DNA of 42,007 bases from an uncultured Alphaproteobacteria bacterium (GTDB taxonomy: Bacteria > Pseudomonadota > Alphaproteobacteria > Rhizobiales > Beijerinckiaceae), in assembly GCA_937988775.1 (NCBI GenBank), contig CALKHP010000047.1, positions 1 to 42,007 on the forward strand, written 5' to 3'. Below, piece after piece: positions 32,765-39,908 of this stretch. Under the pieces are notes generated by a model. That model saw only the letters and a program-made list of their open reading frames with translations, was not told the DNA's origin and did no database searches. The first letter of the stretch is position 1. Every line of letters begins with the position of its first letter. Position numbers and translations under genes: made by a program.

Positions 32765-34453
32765 ATGCTCATCCGATTGGTTTCCCCGGTGAAGCGTCCG
32801 GGCTCCGCAAATCACTACTTCGTGCAACGCATCCCGGCAGACGTTCGGAAGCAGGCCGAAGGGCTCACCCTCGATATCCCGTTAGGCGCCGAATCGGTGC
32901 GCGTGGCGGTCTCCTCAAAGACCGAAAGCATCAAGTTCTCCCTGAGGACCGCCAGCAAGGCCGAAGTCCGCATTCGGCAGGGCCATGCGACGGCTTACTT
33001 AGAGACTGTCTGGCGGGCGCTTCGGACCTCGCAACCTATCCCCCTCACCCATCGGCAGGCCACGGCGCTGGCAGGTGAGCTTTACCGGGCATGGGTGAGT
33101 GGTGCGGGCGTTGAGCGAACCACCGCCATCATCCTCACGCCGAGTGGCTGGGTTCGTGACGACACGCCGGAAACTCAGGAGGAAATGGAAGGTGCCTTTG
33201 AAGCCACCATCGCGTTCCTCGACAGAGCAGCGGAGAGCGGAGACCCTGCCGACCTTGAGACGCCTCTAGGTCCGCTTGTGGACCGGCTACTTCTGCGCAA
33301 GGGTATTGCAAAGCTCGCCGCCGAGAGCCGCCCCATGGTGCTTGAGGCGTTCTGGCTGGCCCTCAGAGACGCCATGGAGCGCCGGAAGCGGGAGGCGGGG
33401 GGCGACTACTCGCCAGACCCCAAGTCCGAGCGGTTCCCCGAGTGGCGGCCCCCCGAGCAGACCAAGCCCATCGCCCCCGCATCATCGCCTGCCGTGTCAC
33501 TTACGGGGCTGCTGGATGGCTGGTGGAAGGAGGCCGCTGCAACAGGCCGGAAGCCCAGCACCCACGAGAGCTACCAGCACGCTGTTCTCAGCTTGGTGGC
33601 CTTCCTCAAGCACGACGATGCTGCCCGCATCTCGCCTGAGGACGTGGTGGCCTACAAGGATTTCCGCGTCTCCTCCATCAACCCGAGGACCGGCAAGAAG
33701 GTCTCCCCAAAGACGGTGAGAGACAGCGACCTCGCGGGCTTGAAGACCGTCTTCGGCTGGGCGGTGAGGAACAAGCGGCTCCCCTCAAACCCGGCAGATG
33801 GGATTACGATTAAGCTCGGGCGGAAGCGCAAGCTACGTTCCAAGGGCTTCACCGACGCGGAAGCGAGCGCCATCCTCAATGCTGCCCTTTCGCATGCCCG
33901 TGGGCGGGAGCAGCCGCATACCTTCGCCGCCAAGCGCTGGGTGCCGTGGCTTTGCGCTTATACAGGGGCGCGAGTGGGAGAGTTAGCCCAGCTTCGCAAG
34001 CAGGACCTCTCCAAGCAGGGCGAGCACTGGGTTATCCACATCACGCCCGAGGCCGGCACGGTGAAGACCGATGCGGCCCGTGAAGTGGTCTTGCATGAGC
34101 ATGTCGTGGCGCTCGGCTTCCCCGAGTTTGTCGCGAAGGCCCCGCCGGGCCATCTGTTCCTCAAGCCCTCCAAGAAGACCGGCGACGTGCTCGGGCCGTT
34201 GCAGGGCGTGAAGAACCGCTTGGCGGAGTTCGCGCGAGAAGTCGTGACGGACCCTAACGTGGCTCCGAACCATGGCTGGCGGCACCGCTTCAAGACCGTG
34301 GGCATGGAGGCCGGTATAGCGCCGCGCATCCTTGATGCCATCCAAGGGCAGGCCCCGGCTTCGGTGGCCGATACCTATGGCGACGTGACGGTGAAGACCA
34401 TCGCAGCCGAGATAGCGAAGCTGCCCCGCGTGGACCTCAAGGCCAAAGCCTAA
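32765..34453 (+). CDS. Tyrosine recombinase/integrase with DUF6538-like N-terminus
   Basis: A 562-aa site-specific recombinase. The N-terminal ANHYFVQRIPADVRKQ segment resembles the DUF6538 arm found in many alphaproteobacterial integrases. A core-binding domain (LTGLLDGWWKEAAATGRKPS to SNPADGITI) follows, then the catalytic domain: Arg in CAYTGARVGELAQLRKQDL, a Lys in the beta-hairpin (EAGTVKTDAAREV), His-x-x-Arg in NHGWRHRFKTVGME, the fourth basic position near AIQGQAPASVA, and the nucleophile Tyr in ADTYGDVTVK. It starts 87 bases after the tRNA, pointing away from it, the usual place for the integrase of a tRNA-inserted element. The ribosome-binding site before ATG 32765 is weak (AGGGC). 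Confidence 0.93.
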   Translation: MLIRLVSPVKRPGSANHYFVQRIPADVRKQAEGLTLDIPLGAESVRVAVSSKTESIKFSLRTASKAEVRIRQGHATAYLETVWRALRTSQPIPLTHRQATALAGELYRAWVSGAGVERTTAIILTPSGWVRDDTPETQEEMEGAFEATIAFLDRAAESGDPADLETPLGPLVDRLLLRKGIAKLAAESRPMVLEAFWLALRDAMERRKREAGGDYSPDPKSERFPEWRPPEQTKPIAPASSPAVSLTGLLDGWWKEAAATGRKPSTHESYQHAVLSLVAFLKHDDAARISPEDVVAYKDFRVSSINPRTGKKVSPKTVRDSDLAGLKTVFGWAVRNKRLPSNPADGITIKLGRKRKLRSKGFTDAEASAILNAALSHARGREQPHTFAAKRWVPWLCAYTGARVGELAQLRKQDLSKQGEHWVIHITPEAGTVKTDAAREVVLHEHVVALGFPEFVAKAPPGHLFLKPSKKTGDVLGPLQGVKNRLAEFAREVVTDPNVAPNHGWRHRFKTVGMEAGIAPRILDAIQGQAPASVADTYGDVTVKTIAAEIAKLPRVDLKAKA

Positions 34454-34552
34454 CGCCACGCCTAGATGCCAGCCTTCGCGGGCCGGCCTCCCCATCATCC
34501 CCCGCAAGGTTCACGCTGCCCTCCAATGGCGGTGCCACAGAGGAGTCTCCTC

Positions 34553-35551
34553 ATGTTCAATCGCAAGCGTTCGCCGCAAGACCACGACACCGACGCCTCC
34601 CTTCCTCTCGACATCGCATCCGCACCGCTCCGGCAGGTGCTTGAAGCCACCATCAAGTCCCGCTGGGAAGGCACGCGCGGGTGCAGTACGACTGTCTGCC
34701 AAGCCCGCCAAGCCATTCGATGGATGGAGGCGCATGGCGCGGCCACCGTTGGCCAGGTCTCCAAGGACCTCATCAAGGCCATGGCGGCCGATATGCAGGC
34801 CAAGGGCCTCGCCTACGAGACGATCTCGCGGCGGATTATCTCCCTGTCTGCCTTGGGCATCACGGTGGGAGGGTGCTTTCCCTACAAGCCCCGGAAGCTC
34901 AAGTGGTGGCTTCGGCCGCACCAGCAGGCGAAGCTTCTGGCGTGGCTCCGAGACGGAAGCCCCGAGGCGGTGCTTTATGTCGAAGACCCCCGGCCCGATC
35001 CTATCCACATAGATCATCCCACCCGAGTCTTCGGCTTTGAGACTTTGCGGCAGCATCGCGCCTGCCTTGCGGACCTCATTGAGTGGACCAGCTTCACCGG
35101 CTTGAGGATCGAGGAGAGCTTGCGGGTGAGAGGAGCCCACCTGTTCCGCGCGGAAGACCCCGAGGGCGAGCACCAATGGTGGGAGCTAGACGTTCCGGGC
35201 ACCAAGACGACCGGCGCAAGGGCAACCCTTCCGATCTGTGCGGAGGCCGCTGCGATAGTGGAGCGCTTGCGGCCGGCTGCTGGCGAGCCCCTGTTCCCGG
35301 TGCGGTACGTCTATTTCCAGCGCATCTGGAGGCACCAGTGCCGCCCGTTCCTCGGCGTGCCTCCCGAGCAATACTCCATGGCAACCCTCAAGGCCCTCCG
35401 CCGCACGGCTGCGCGGCATCTTCATGCCACCAAGGGGATGCCCCTCGACATGGTGCGCCAGTATCTCCGCCACTCAGACGTGCAGACCACGATGGGTTAC
35501 CTCAAGCTCGTGGGTGGGTACGACCGCAAGGAAATGAGGCGGTATCTGTGA
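34553..35551 (+). CDS. Second tyrosine recombinase/phage-type integrase
   Basis: A 332-aa recombinase, 99 bases downstream of the first on the same strand and clearly different from it. An N-terminal SAM-like core-binding region (VLEATIKSRWEGTRG to ISLSALGITVGGC) precedes the catalytic domain: Arg in WTSFTGLRIEESLRVRG, Lys in VPGTKTTGARATLPI, then ALRRTAARHLHATKGMPLDM in place of His-x-x-Arg, His in YLRHSDVQTTMGYLKL, and the nucleophile Tyr in TMGYLK. Start ATG 34553 has GAGGAG at 34540-34545. Tandem integrases often act as a pair or process different sites (integration, resolution). Here their division of labour is unknown. Confidence 0.9.
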   Translation: MFNRKRSPQDHDTDASLPLDIASAPLRQVLEATIKSRWEGTRGCSTTVCQARQAIRWMEAHGAATVGQVSKDLIKAMAADMQAKGLAYETISRRIISLSALGITVGGCFPYKPRKLKWWLRPHQQAKLLAWLRDGSPEAVLYVEDPRPDPIHIDHPTRVFGFETLRQHRACLADLIEWTSFTGLRIEESLRVRGAHLFRAEDPEGEHQWWELDVPGTKTTGARATLPICAEAAAIVERLRPAAGEPLFPVRYVYFQRIWRHQCRPFLGVPPEQYSMATLKALRRTAARHLHATKGMPLDMVRQYLRHSDVQTTMGYLKLVGGYDRKEMRRYL

Positions 35552-35577
35552 GCCCCGAACTACCCAAGGGGTCCCCC

Positions 35578-35781
35578 ATGCGAGAGGCCACCTACGTGGC
35601 GGCTCTTGAGGCATTTCCCCCCATGCCCCCACCGGGCTTTTCTCGCGCGGATCAAACCGGGCGCGTGACGCGGTTAGTGGCTCGCCCGCATGCACGGTTG
35701 GAGGACCCCCGGCATGGCCTCCACCTGGGGCAACGCACCCTTCTCAGCCGACACCCCACCCCGCCGCTCAGGCGGCAGTAG
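35578..35781 (+). CDS. Possible 67-aa orphan protein
   Basis: A short frame with an AAGGGGT ribosome-binding site about seven bases before ATG 35578, starting 27 bases after the second integrase. The predicted product is Arg- and Pro-rich (MREATYVAALEAF, then PPMPPPGFSRADQTGRVTRL). I recognise no domain. It may be a real accessory gene such as an excisionase-size protein, although it lacks an obvious helix-turn-helix, or a chance frame. Confidence is low and rests on the ribosome-binding site and tight spacing to its neighbours. Confidence 0.38.
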   Translation: MREATYVAALEAFPPMPPPGFSRADQTGRVTRLVARPHARLEDPRHGLHLGQRTLLSRHPTPPLRRQ

Positions 35782-35790
35782 GAGCAGACC

Positions 35791-36111
35791 ATGAGCAAAC
35801 AACTGATAGCGATTGCTGGCGTGATCGCGGTGGCGGGGATGGGGCTGGCATGGCTCCGGCAACCCGCGAAGACCCCGGCCGGCATGTTCCAAGCCTCCAG
35901 CACCGGCCCGATTGCGTGGCGCATCAACACAGCAACAGGCGCGGTCTCCATGTGCCGAGGTGGAGGCTTCGGGCAAGCCCCGGTCTGTAGCCCTTGGGGA
36001 GCGAGGAACCTGGAGCAGGAACGGGTGGAGCGGGAGGTCGATAAGTCCATTGCGGAGTTCGTGGCGCAGCACCCGGAGTTGGCACCGCAGGCCGGCTCCT
36101 CGGGAAAATAG
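35791..36111 (+). CDS. Small membrane-anchored island protein
   Basis: A 106-aa protein of unknown function. Residues 5-21 (LIAIAGVIAVAGMGLAW) form one membrane segment or uncleaved signal anchor. The rest (SSTGPIAWRINTATGAVSMC, then an acidic helix QERVEREVDKSIAEFVAQH) would lie in the periplasm. The middle GPIAWRINTATGAVSMCRGG resembles short 'WRLDTRTGEVSYC'-like exported segments seen in small bacterial proteins. Its Cys54 and Cys66 could pair. GGAG precedes the start. No function can be assigned. Confidence 0.7.
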   Translation: MSKQLIAIAGVIAVAGMGLAWLRQPAKTPAGMFQASSTGPIAWRINTATGAVSMCRGGGFGQAPVCSPWGARNLEQERVEREVDKSIAEFVAQHPELAPQAGSSGK

Positions 36112-36171
36112 CGGCGGCGATTTGGGTATGGGCTTAGCGAACTGGGGCAAAGAGCGGTTCGATTAGGCGTA

Positions 36172-36220
36172 TTGACAACCCATAGCGAACTGCTTAAATA
36201 CGAACCACCCATAACGAACT
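36172..36220 (+). promoter_or_regulatory. Strong sigma70 promoter with two direct-repeat operator sites
   Basis: TTGACA (36172-36177), a 17-base spacer and TAAATA (36195-36200) form a near-consensus promoter 36 bases ahead of the serine recombinase gene. The 13-mer CCCATAGCGAACT (36179-36191) fills the spacer, and CCCATAACGAACT (36208-36220) covers the start region, one helical-phase step (29 bases) away. A partial third copy, TTAGCGAACTG, lies near 36134. This layout suggests a repressor site or recombinase self-binding site. Confidence 0.7.
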
Positions 36221-36235
36221 AAGGGGGATCACGCC

Positions 36236-36910
36236 ATGTTCACCCGAGCTTACCTCCGGGCCTCCACTGAGGACCAGGACGCCAGCCGCGCCAAGGGAGA
36301 CCTTGAAGCCTTCGCGGCGGAGAAGGGGCTGGCCATCGCCGCCTTCTACATTGAGAACGAAAGCGGGGCCTCCTTGAAACGCCCCGAACTGTTCCGGCTT
36401 CTCGCGGACTGCACGCCCGGAGACATTCTGCTTATTGAGCAGGTGGACCGCCTATCGCGCCTCAACGCTGCCGACTGGGAGAAGCTCAAGGCGGAGATTG
36501 CGGCCCGTCACGTCAAGGTGGTGGCTCTCGACCTTCCGACCTCTCACGCCCTCGCCAAGCCCAATACAGACGATTTCACGGCCCGCATGCTGGATGCCAT
36601 CAACGCGATGATGCTGGACGTCCTCGCGGCGGTGGCCCGCAAGGACTACGAGGACCGGCGCAGGCGGCAGGCGCAGGGCATCGCGAACAACCTTGACGCT
36701 CTCGATAAGAAGACGGGCCTGCCGAAGTACCGGGGCCGCCGCGAGGATGAGCAGCGCAATGCCGCCCTCATGGCCATGCTGAGCAAGGGCATGTCGTGGT
36801 CTTCCATCATTGAGGCCACCAAACGCAAGGGGGAGGACGGCAAGCCTCGCTACGTCTCCCGCTCCACCCTAGCACGGCTCGCCAAGCGGCTTGAGGGGGC
36901 AACCGCTTAG
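36236..36910 (+). CDS. Serine recombinase (resolvase/invertase family)
   Basis: A 224-aa small serine recombinase. Arg8 and nucleophile Ser10 are in RAYLRASTEDQDAS. The catalytic arginines appear in LLIEQVDRLSRLNAADW (Arg72, Arg75). The long E helix is ARMLDAINAMMLDVLAAVAR, and a basic patch precedes the DNA-binding tail YEDRRRRQAQGI. The C-terminus carries a helix-turn-helix across ALMAMLSKGMSWSSIIEATK and SRSTLARLAKRLE. Start ATG 36236 follows AAGGGGGATC. This form is common on plasmids and mobile elements for resolution or inversion. A CCCATARCGAACT repeat array lies just upstream and may be its target or a regulator site. Confidence 0.93.
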   Translation: MFTRAYLRASTEDQDASRAKGDLEAFAAEKGLAIAAFYIENESGASLKRPELFRLLADCTPGDILLIEQVDRLSRLNAADWEKLKAEIAARHVKVVALDLPTSHALAKPNTDDFTARMLDAINAMMLDVLAAVARKDYEDRRRRQAQGIANNLDALDKKTGLPKYRGRREDEQRNAALMAMLSKGMSWSSIIEATKRKGEDGKPRYVSRSTLARLAKRLEGATA

Positions 36911-36950
36911 CGCAAATCCAAGTCCCCTTCATCACAGAGGAGAGACCACC

Positions 36951-37148
36951 ATGAGCAGCATCGAAAACTCCAAGGACCTCATCTTTATGGACGATGACGG
37001 CAATGAGTACGTGGGCCGCTTAGAGGCCGCCATGCCAGAACCGGAAGATGGTGATGAGTGCTGGACGCTCGCGGGCGACAAAGAGACCCTATCCGTCTTC
37101 TATGCGGGCCGCTGGCACCCTTGCCTGGAGAACAGGACCGCTCACTAG
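36951..37148 (+). CDS. Small acidic orphan protein
   Basis: A 65-aa protein with about 15 acidic and 5 basic residues, including MDDDGNEYVGRLEAA and PEPEDGDECW. The start is well defined by AGAGGAGAGA ten or so bases before ATG 36951. It lies 40 bases after the serine recombinase and may share its transcript. Strongly acidic small proteins on mobile elements are sometimes DNA mimics (anti-restriction), but nothing more than charge supports that here. Confidence 0.68.
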   Translation: MSSIENSKDLIFMDDDGNEYVGRLEAAMPEPEDGDECWTLAGDKETLSVFYAGRWHPCLENRTAH

Positions 37149-37270
37149 CTCCCGCGCTCCACCACCACAAACGCATTGAGGACCGCTAAACCTTCACCGG
37201 GCTTGGCGGCCTTGCGTTTCGCCCTTAGTGGAATAGCTGGTGAAGCGGCTGCACGATCAGGAGCGCATTC

Positions 37271-37879
37271 ATGAAAATCAGAAAGCCGCTCAAAATCCTG
37301 AGCCGCACCTCTTCCATCACCAATAGCTTCGTCCAAGCCATTATACCCAGCATAGAGCCTAGCGAACAGGAGCGACGGGAGGCGCTGGCGATCCTGGAGA
37401 TCGACGAAAACGACATGCGCTGCGCCTATTGCGGGACGCCGTCGACGGACTGGGACCACCTCAGGCCGCTCGTTAGGGGCAAGCGGCCAACGGGCTACAT
37501 CAACGAAGTGCGGAATTTGGTGCCCGCGTGCGGCCCATGCAACCAGTCAAAGAGCGGCGCGGACTGGAAGACGTGGATGATCGGAAATGCGCGAAACTCC
37601 CCAAGATCACGCAAAGTGGCGGACTTGGAAAAACGCATTGCTCGACTTGAGCGCTTCGAGGCATGGGGTGGCGTCGAGCCATTGCCACTCGCGGAACTTG
37701 GCGGAGAGCACTGGGACGCTCATTGGAAAAATCTGGAAGCAATCGTGAGTCTCATGAGGGATGCGCAGTTGCATGCAGCCTTGCTGCAAGGCGCAATCCG
37801 CATCGCCTTGGCGAAGAAAAGAAGTAGCACGGAGGCGGTTTCGTTTGAAACAATCAGCGTTGACGAGCGTGATCGATAG
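37271..37879 (+). CDS. HNH endonuclease
   Basis: A 202-aa nuclease. An N-terminal segment TSSITNSFVQAIIPSIEPSE precedes a zinc-ribbon HNH core: Cys51 and Cys54 in MRCAYCGTPSTDWDHLRP with the catalytic Asp62-His63, then YINEVRNLVPACGPCNQSKS with Asn82, Cys87, Cys90 and Asn91. The core is complete. The N-terminal TNSFVQAIIP block is shared by a family of stand-alone HNH proteins found in accessory regions. Whether it acts as a restriction enzyme, homing nuclease or packaging nuclease is open. No methyltransferase is in view. AGGAGCG lies seven bases before ATG 37271. Confidence 0.9.
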   Translation: MKIRKPLKILSRTSSITNSFVQAIIPSIEPSEQERREALAILEIDENDMRCAYCGTPSTDWDHLRPLVRGKRPTGYINEVRNLVPACGPCNQSKSGADWKTWMIGNARNSPRSRKVADLEKRIARLERFEAWGGVEPLPLAELGGEHWDAHWKNLEAIVSLMRDAQLHAALLQGAIRIALAKKRSSTEAVSFETISVDERDR

Positions 37880-37895
37880 TTCCGCTGGATAGCTA

Positions 37896-38189
37896 TCAGT
37901 CCGATTTTATTTTGGAGCGGGAAGGCCCCAAAGCGCACTCCCGGTTCGCTCCGGTGCCCGGCGCATTCTCGAAGACGCATCGGGCCGCACTGGGCGGGCT
38001 CCCGCACTTCGCCTTGAGTTGCTTGAAGCCGACGCATCGGCCGCTTTCAATGTGCCTGTAGCCGGGGCCGCCCTTGCAGCCGCACCCGTGGCAGGGCGTG
38101 GAGTCGATGATGCAGCCGGCCGCGAGGGAGGGTGATGGCGAGAGGGCGAGCAGCGCCAACGCAAGGGCGCCCCCGAAAAGCATTATCAT
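37896..38189 (-). CDS. Small secreted cysteine-rich protein
   Basis: A 97-aa protein with a clear signal peptide (MIMLFGGALALALLALSPSP, cleaved near SLAAG). About nine cysteines follow in a short mature part, arranged as GCIIDSTPCHGCGCKGGPGY, GRCVGFKQLKAKCGSPPSA, and ARCVFENAPGTGANRECALG. The pattern suggests a disulfide-rich or metal-binding fold. GGAGGC stands ahead of ATG 38189. It converges on the HNH gene with only 16 bases between them. I recall similar 'CHGCGCKGGPGYR' proteins in Rhizobiales, but no function is established. Confidence 0.75.
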   Translation of the reverse strand: MIMLFGGALALALLALSPSPSLAAGCIIDSTPCHGCGCKGGPGYRHIESGRCVGFKQLKAKCGSPPSAARCVFENAPGTGANRECALGPSRSKIKSD

Positions 38190-38553
38190 TGCCCCAGCCT
38201 CCCATCATCCCCGGCCGGGAGCATAACGCCTCGCCATGGAGTCCAGAAGCCCCACCGGCGGCGGCTCCGGGCTGGCATAGGGGTAGCTGCTCGAAAGGGC
38301 GTGATGCGGCTGCACGGGGCTCTCTGAGTCTTGGAGGGGCCATCGTGATGCGTGGGGTCGGGTAAGGGCATTATGGCGCTGCTTTCCGGGGGCTTAAAGC
38401 GCCTAAATGAAATAGGTCGCTGTATGAAGAGACAGCGCCAAGCCAGCTTAAAGCAGCTACCTTACTGGCACTGTGCGCCACGGTGCCCAGCAGCATACCA
38501 GTGATCGAGGAGGCGAGGGGAGGGGCCGACCGTGGCAGAGGGCGTGAAGGGTC
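38190..38553. other. 364-base intergenic region with a direct-repeat copy
   Basis: No convincing gene. Short frames here on either strand lack codon bias and ribosome-binding sites. It holds one copy of a 25-base direct repeat (38413-38437, core TATGAAGAGAC with a CGCTG/CAGCG hairpin around it) whose partner lies at 39668-39692. The repeat contains an ATG that could open a 26-codon frame. The stretch at 38503-38550 is purine-rich. Confidence 0.6.
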
Positions 38554-39516
38554 CTAGAGCTTATCTTGGCCAGCCAGCCTCCTTCGAAGCCTGATGACAC
38601 TTTGAGCCGACCACTTGCCCCCACGCGGGCCTTTAAGCCGCCTCCGGTTTAGCTCTGCCGCCATCGCCGAGGCGCTCATCTTGTTGAAGGGGTCGATGCG
38701 CTGGAGCTTGACTTGCACCCTTTCCGCGTTGGCCTGTGCCTTAGCTTTGAGCGCCGCCACCGCGCTAGCGTTCCCTGCACCTGATGCGTGAATTGCCTTT
38801 GCCCCGTTAGGGTTCCCCAAGCGCTTGCCCTCATGCGCGAGCGCTTCGCGTTTCACCTTGAGCGCCGCTTTGATCCGCTGCGAGACGACTTCCCGCTCCG
38901 CTGTGGCGGCCTGGACGATATCGCCTATGGTGTGCCACGTGAGGTCTGCGCGACCACAGATGACGAAACGGAACGCTTCTGTCTCCAATGCACGAAGCAA
39001 GGGCAGGTCGAAACGGGGGCGCCGGAGCTTTGCAATAAGCAGCGTGGCGTCCTTCCTACGTGCTCTTGCCAAGGCTGCTTCCAGCTGTGCCAGCCGGACT
39101 TCCCATGGCCCCGCAGGCTCAACGTACTCGGCAACCAGCGAGGCCGTCTTCCCGGTCTTCGATACTCGGAGCCGAACGGCCTTCCGCTGGGCCGCTAGTT
39201 CCTCAGGCGAGGAGCATGCTCGGATGAATGAAACGAAGCGCTTGTTGGCAGCGGCAAACCTCTCAAGGCTCCTTGACATTGGCCTTCGGTCTTCCTGGCC
39301 GTCGCGTTCCCTGTCTAGCTTCCGCCAGCGCGTTAAGACCTCCTCGTTTTTGCGGGCACGTTCTGCGGCCTCTTCTGCCTCTTCCTGCATGCGCCGTTGA
39401 AACTCAGGATCGTTCTGCCGACGCTGATGCTCCTCCTCGGCTTCCTTTCTGATGCGCTCCAACGCAGCACCGGGACGCACCGCTGAAACTTCAAAGACTG
39501 CCTTGGGTCGCATCAT
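38554..39516 (-). CDS. Coiled-coil protein fused to a degenerate resolvase-like domain
   Basis: A 320-aa protein. Residues about 18-80 are a highly charged, probably coiled-coil segment (RIRKEAEEEHQRRQNDPEFQ onward). Then comes a region resembling a serine recombinase catalytic domain: FVSFIRACSSPEELAAQRKA matches the YxRVSxxEQ start, EVRLAQLEAALARARRKDAT and LLIAKLRRPRFDLPLLRALE match the LLIAKLDRLSR block, and ADLTWHTIGDIVQAATAERE and VVSQRIKAALKVKREALAHE match the E-helix. The DRLSR motif has become RRPRF, so catalytic Asp/Arg positions are altered, and the Ser spacing is shifted. The C-terminal SASAMAAELNRRRLKGPRGG segment resembles a Recombinase-type HTH. It may bind DNA without recombining. 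A GAGAGG lies before the paired ATG codons; the second (39513) is also possible. Confidence 0.72.
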   Translation of the reverse strand: MMRPKAVFEVSAVRPGAALERIRKEAEEEHQRRQNDPEFQRRMQEEAEEAAERARKNEEVLTRWRKLDRERDGQEDRRPMSRSLERFAAANKRFVSFIRACSSPEELAAQRKAVRLRVSKTGKTASLVAEYVEPAGPWEVRLAQLEAALARARRKDATLLIAKLRRPRFDLPLLRALETEAFRFVICGRADLTWHTIGDIVQAATAEREVVSQRIKAALKVKREALAHEGKRLGNPNGAKAIHASGAGNASAVAALKAKAQANAERVQVKLQRIDPFNKMSASAMAAELNRRRLKGPRGGKWSAQSVIRLRRRLAGQDKL

Positions 39517-39908
39517 GCGCCTCTCTCACCACCACACTCATATATTAGGCCATTTGTGACGCATAGCTAGTGCAGATACTGTTAGGCCATTTGTGAAGCA
39601 AACGAAAGCCAAATAAACCATTGTAATACCTAGATATTATATCGCACATCATGACTCCATCCGTAGTTAGGTACCTATATGAAGAGACGGCGAGAGAACG
39701 CTTCGGCTCGTTAATACCCTTCTATAAGAACAAGGCGCGTGATGAAGGCATCCGCCACAGCCCTCCCATGCGGCATCCCACCTGTTGAAGGCCTGGGTTG
39801 GCACATGGCCCTTCCTTACCCCCTCCACCACCCCATCCCTAACCTAGTGCCCCAGCCTTGAGCCTGCCGCGCGGGGCATGGCACTTTGCCAACGAAAGGC
39901 GGCCCCAT
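39517..39908. other. AT-rich intergenic region with two repeat pairs
   Basis: No gene is evident in these 392 bases, which are the most AT-rich in the window. Two near-identical 19-mers, TTAGGCCATTTGTGACGCA (39545-39563) and TTAGGCCATTTGTGAAGCA (39582-39600), lie 37 bases apart upstream of the coiled-coil gene. Further right, 39668-39692 repeats the element at 38413. The region may hold a promoter, a res-type site or a replication origin. The stretch near 39635-39650 (TAGATATTATATCGC) is palindrome-like. Confidence 0.7.

Noticed and set aside
38132..38365. Short plus-strand frame of 77 codons in the island gap
   Set aside because: No ribosome-binding site, Pro/Arg-rich noise, and it overlaps the antisense cysteine-rich gene that has a signal peptide and a good ribosome-binding site.
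39510..39720. Possible CRISPR array in the AT-rich repeat region
   Set aside because: Only two copies of the repeat, not equally spaced as a spacer array, and no cas genes in the window.
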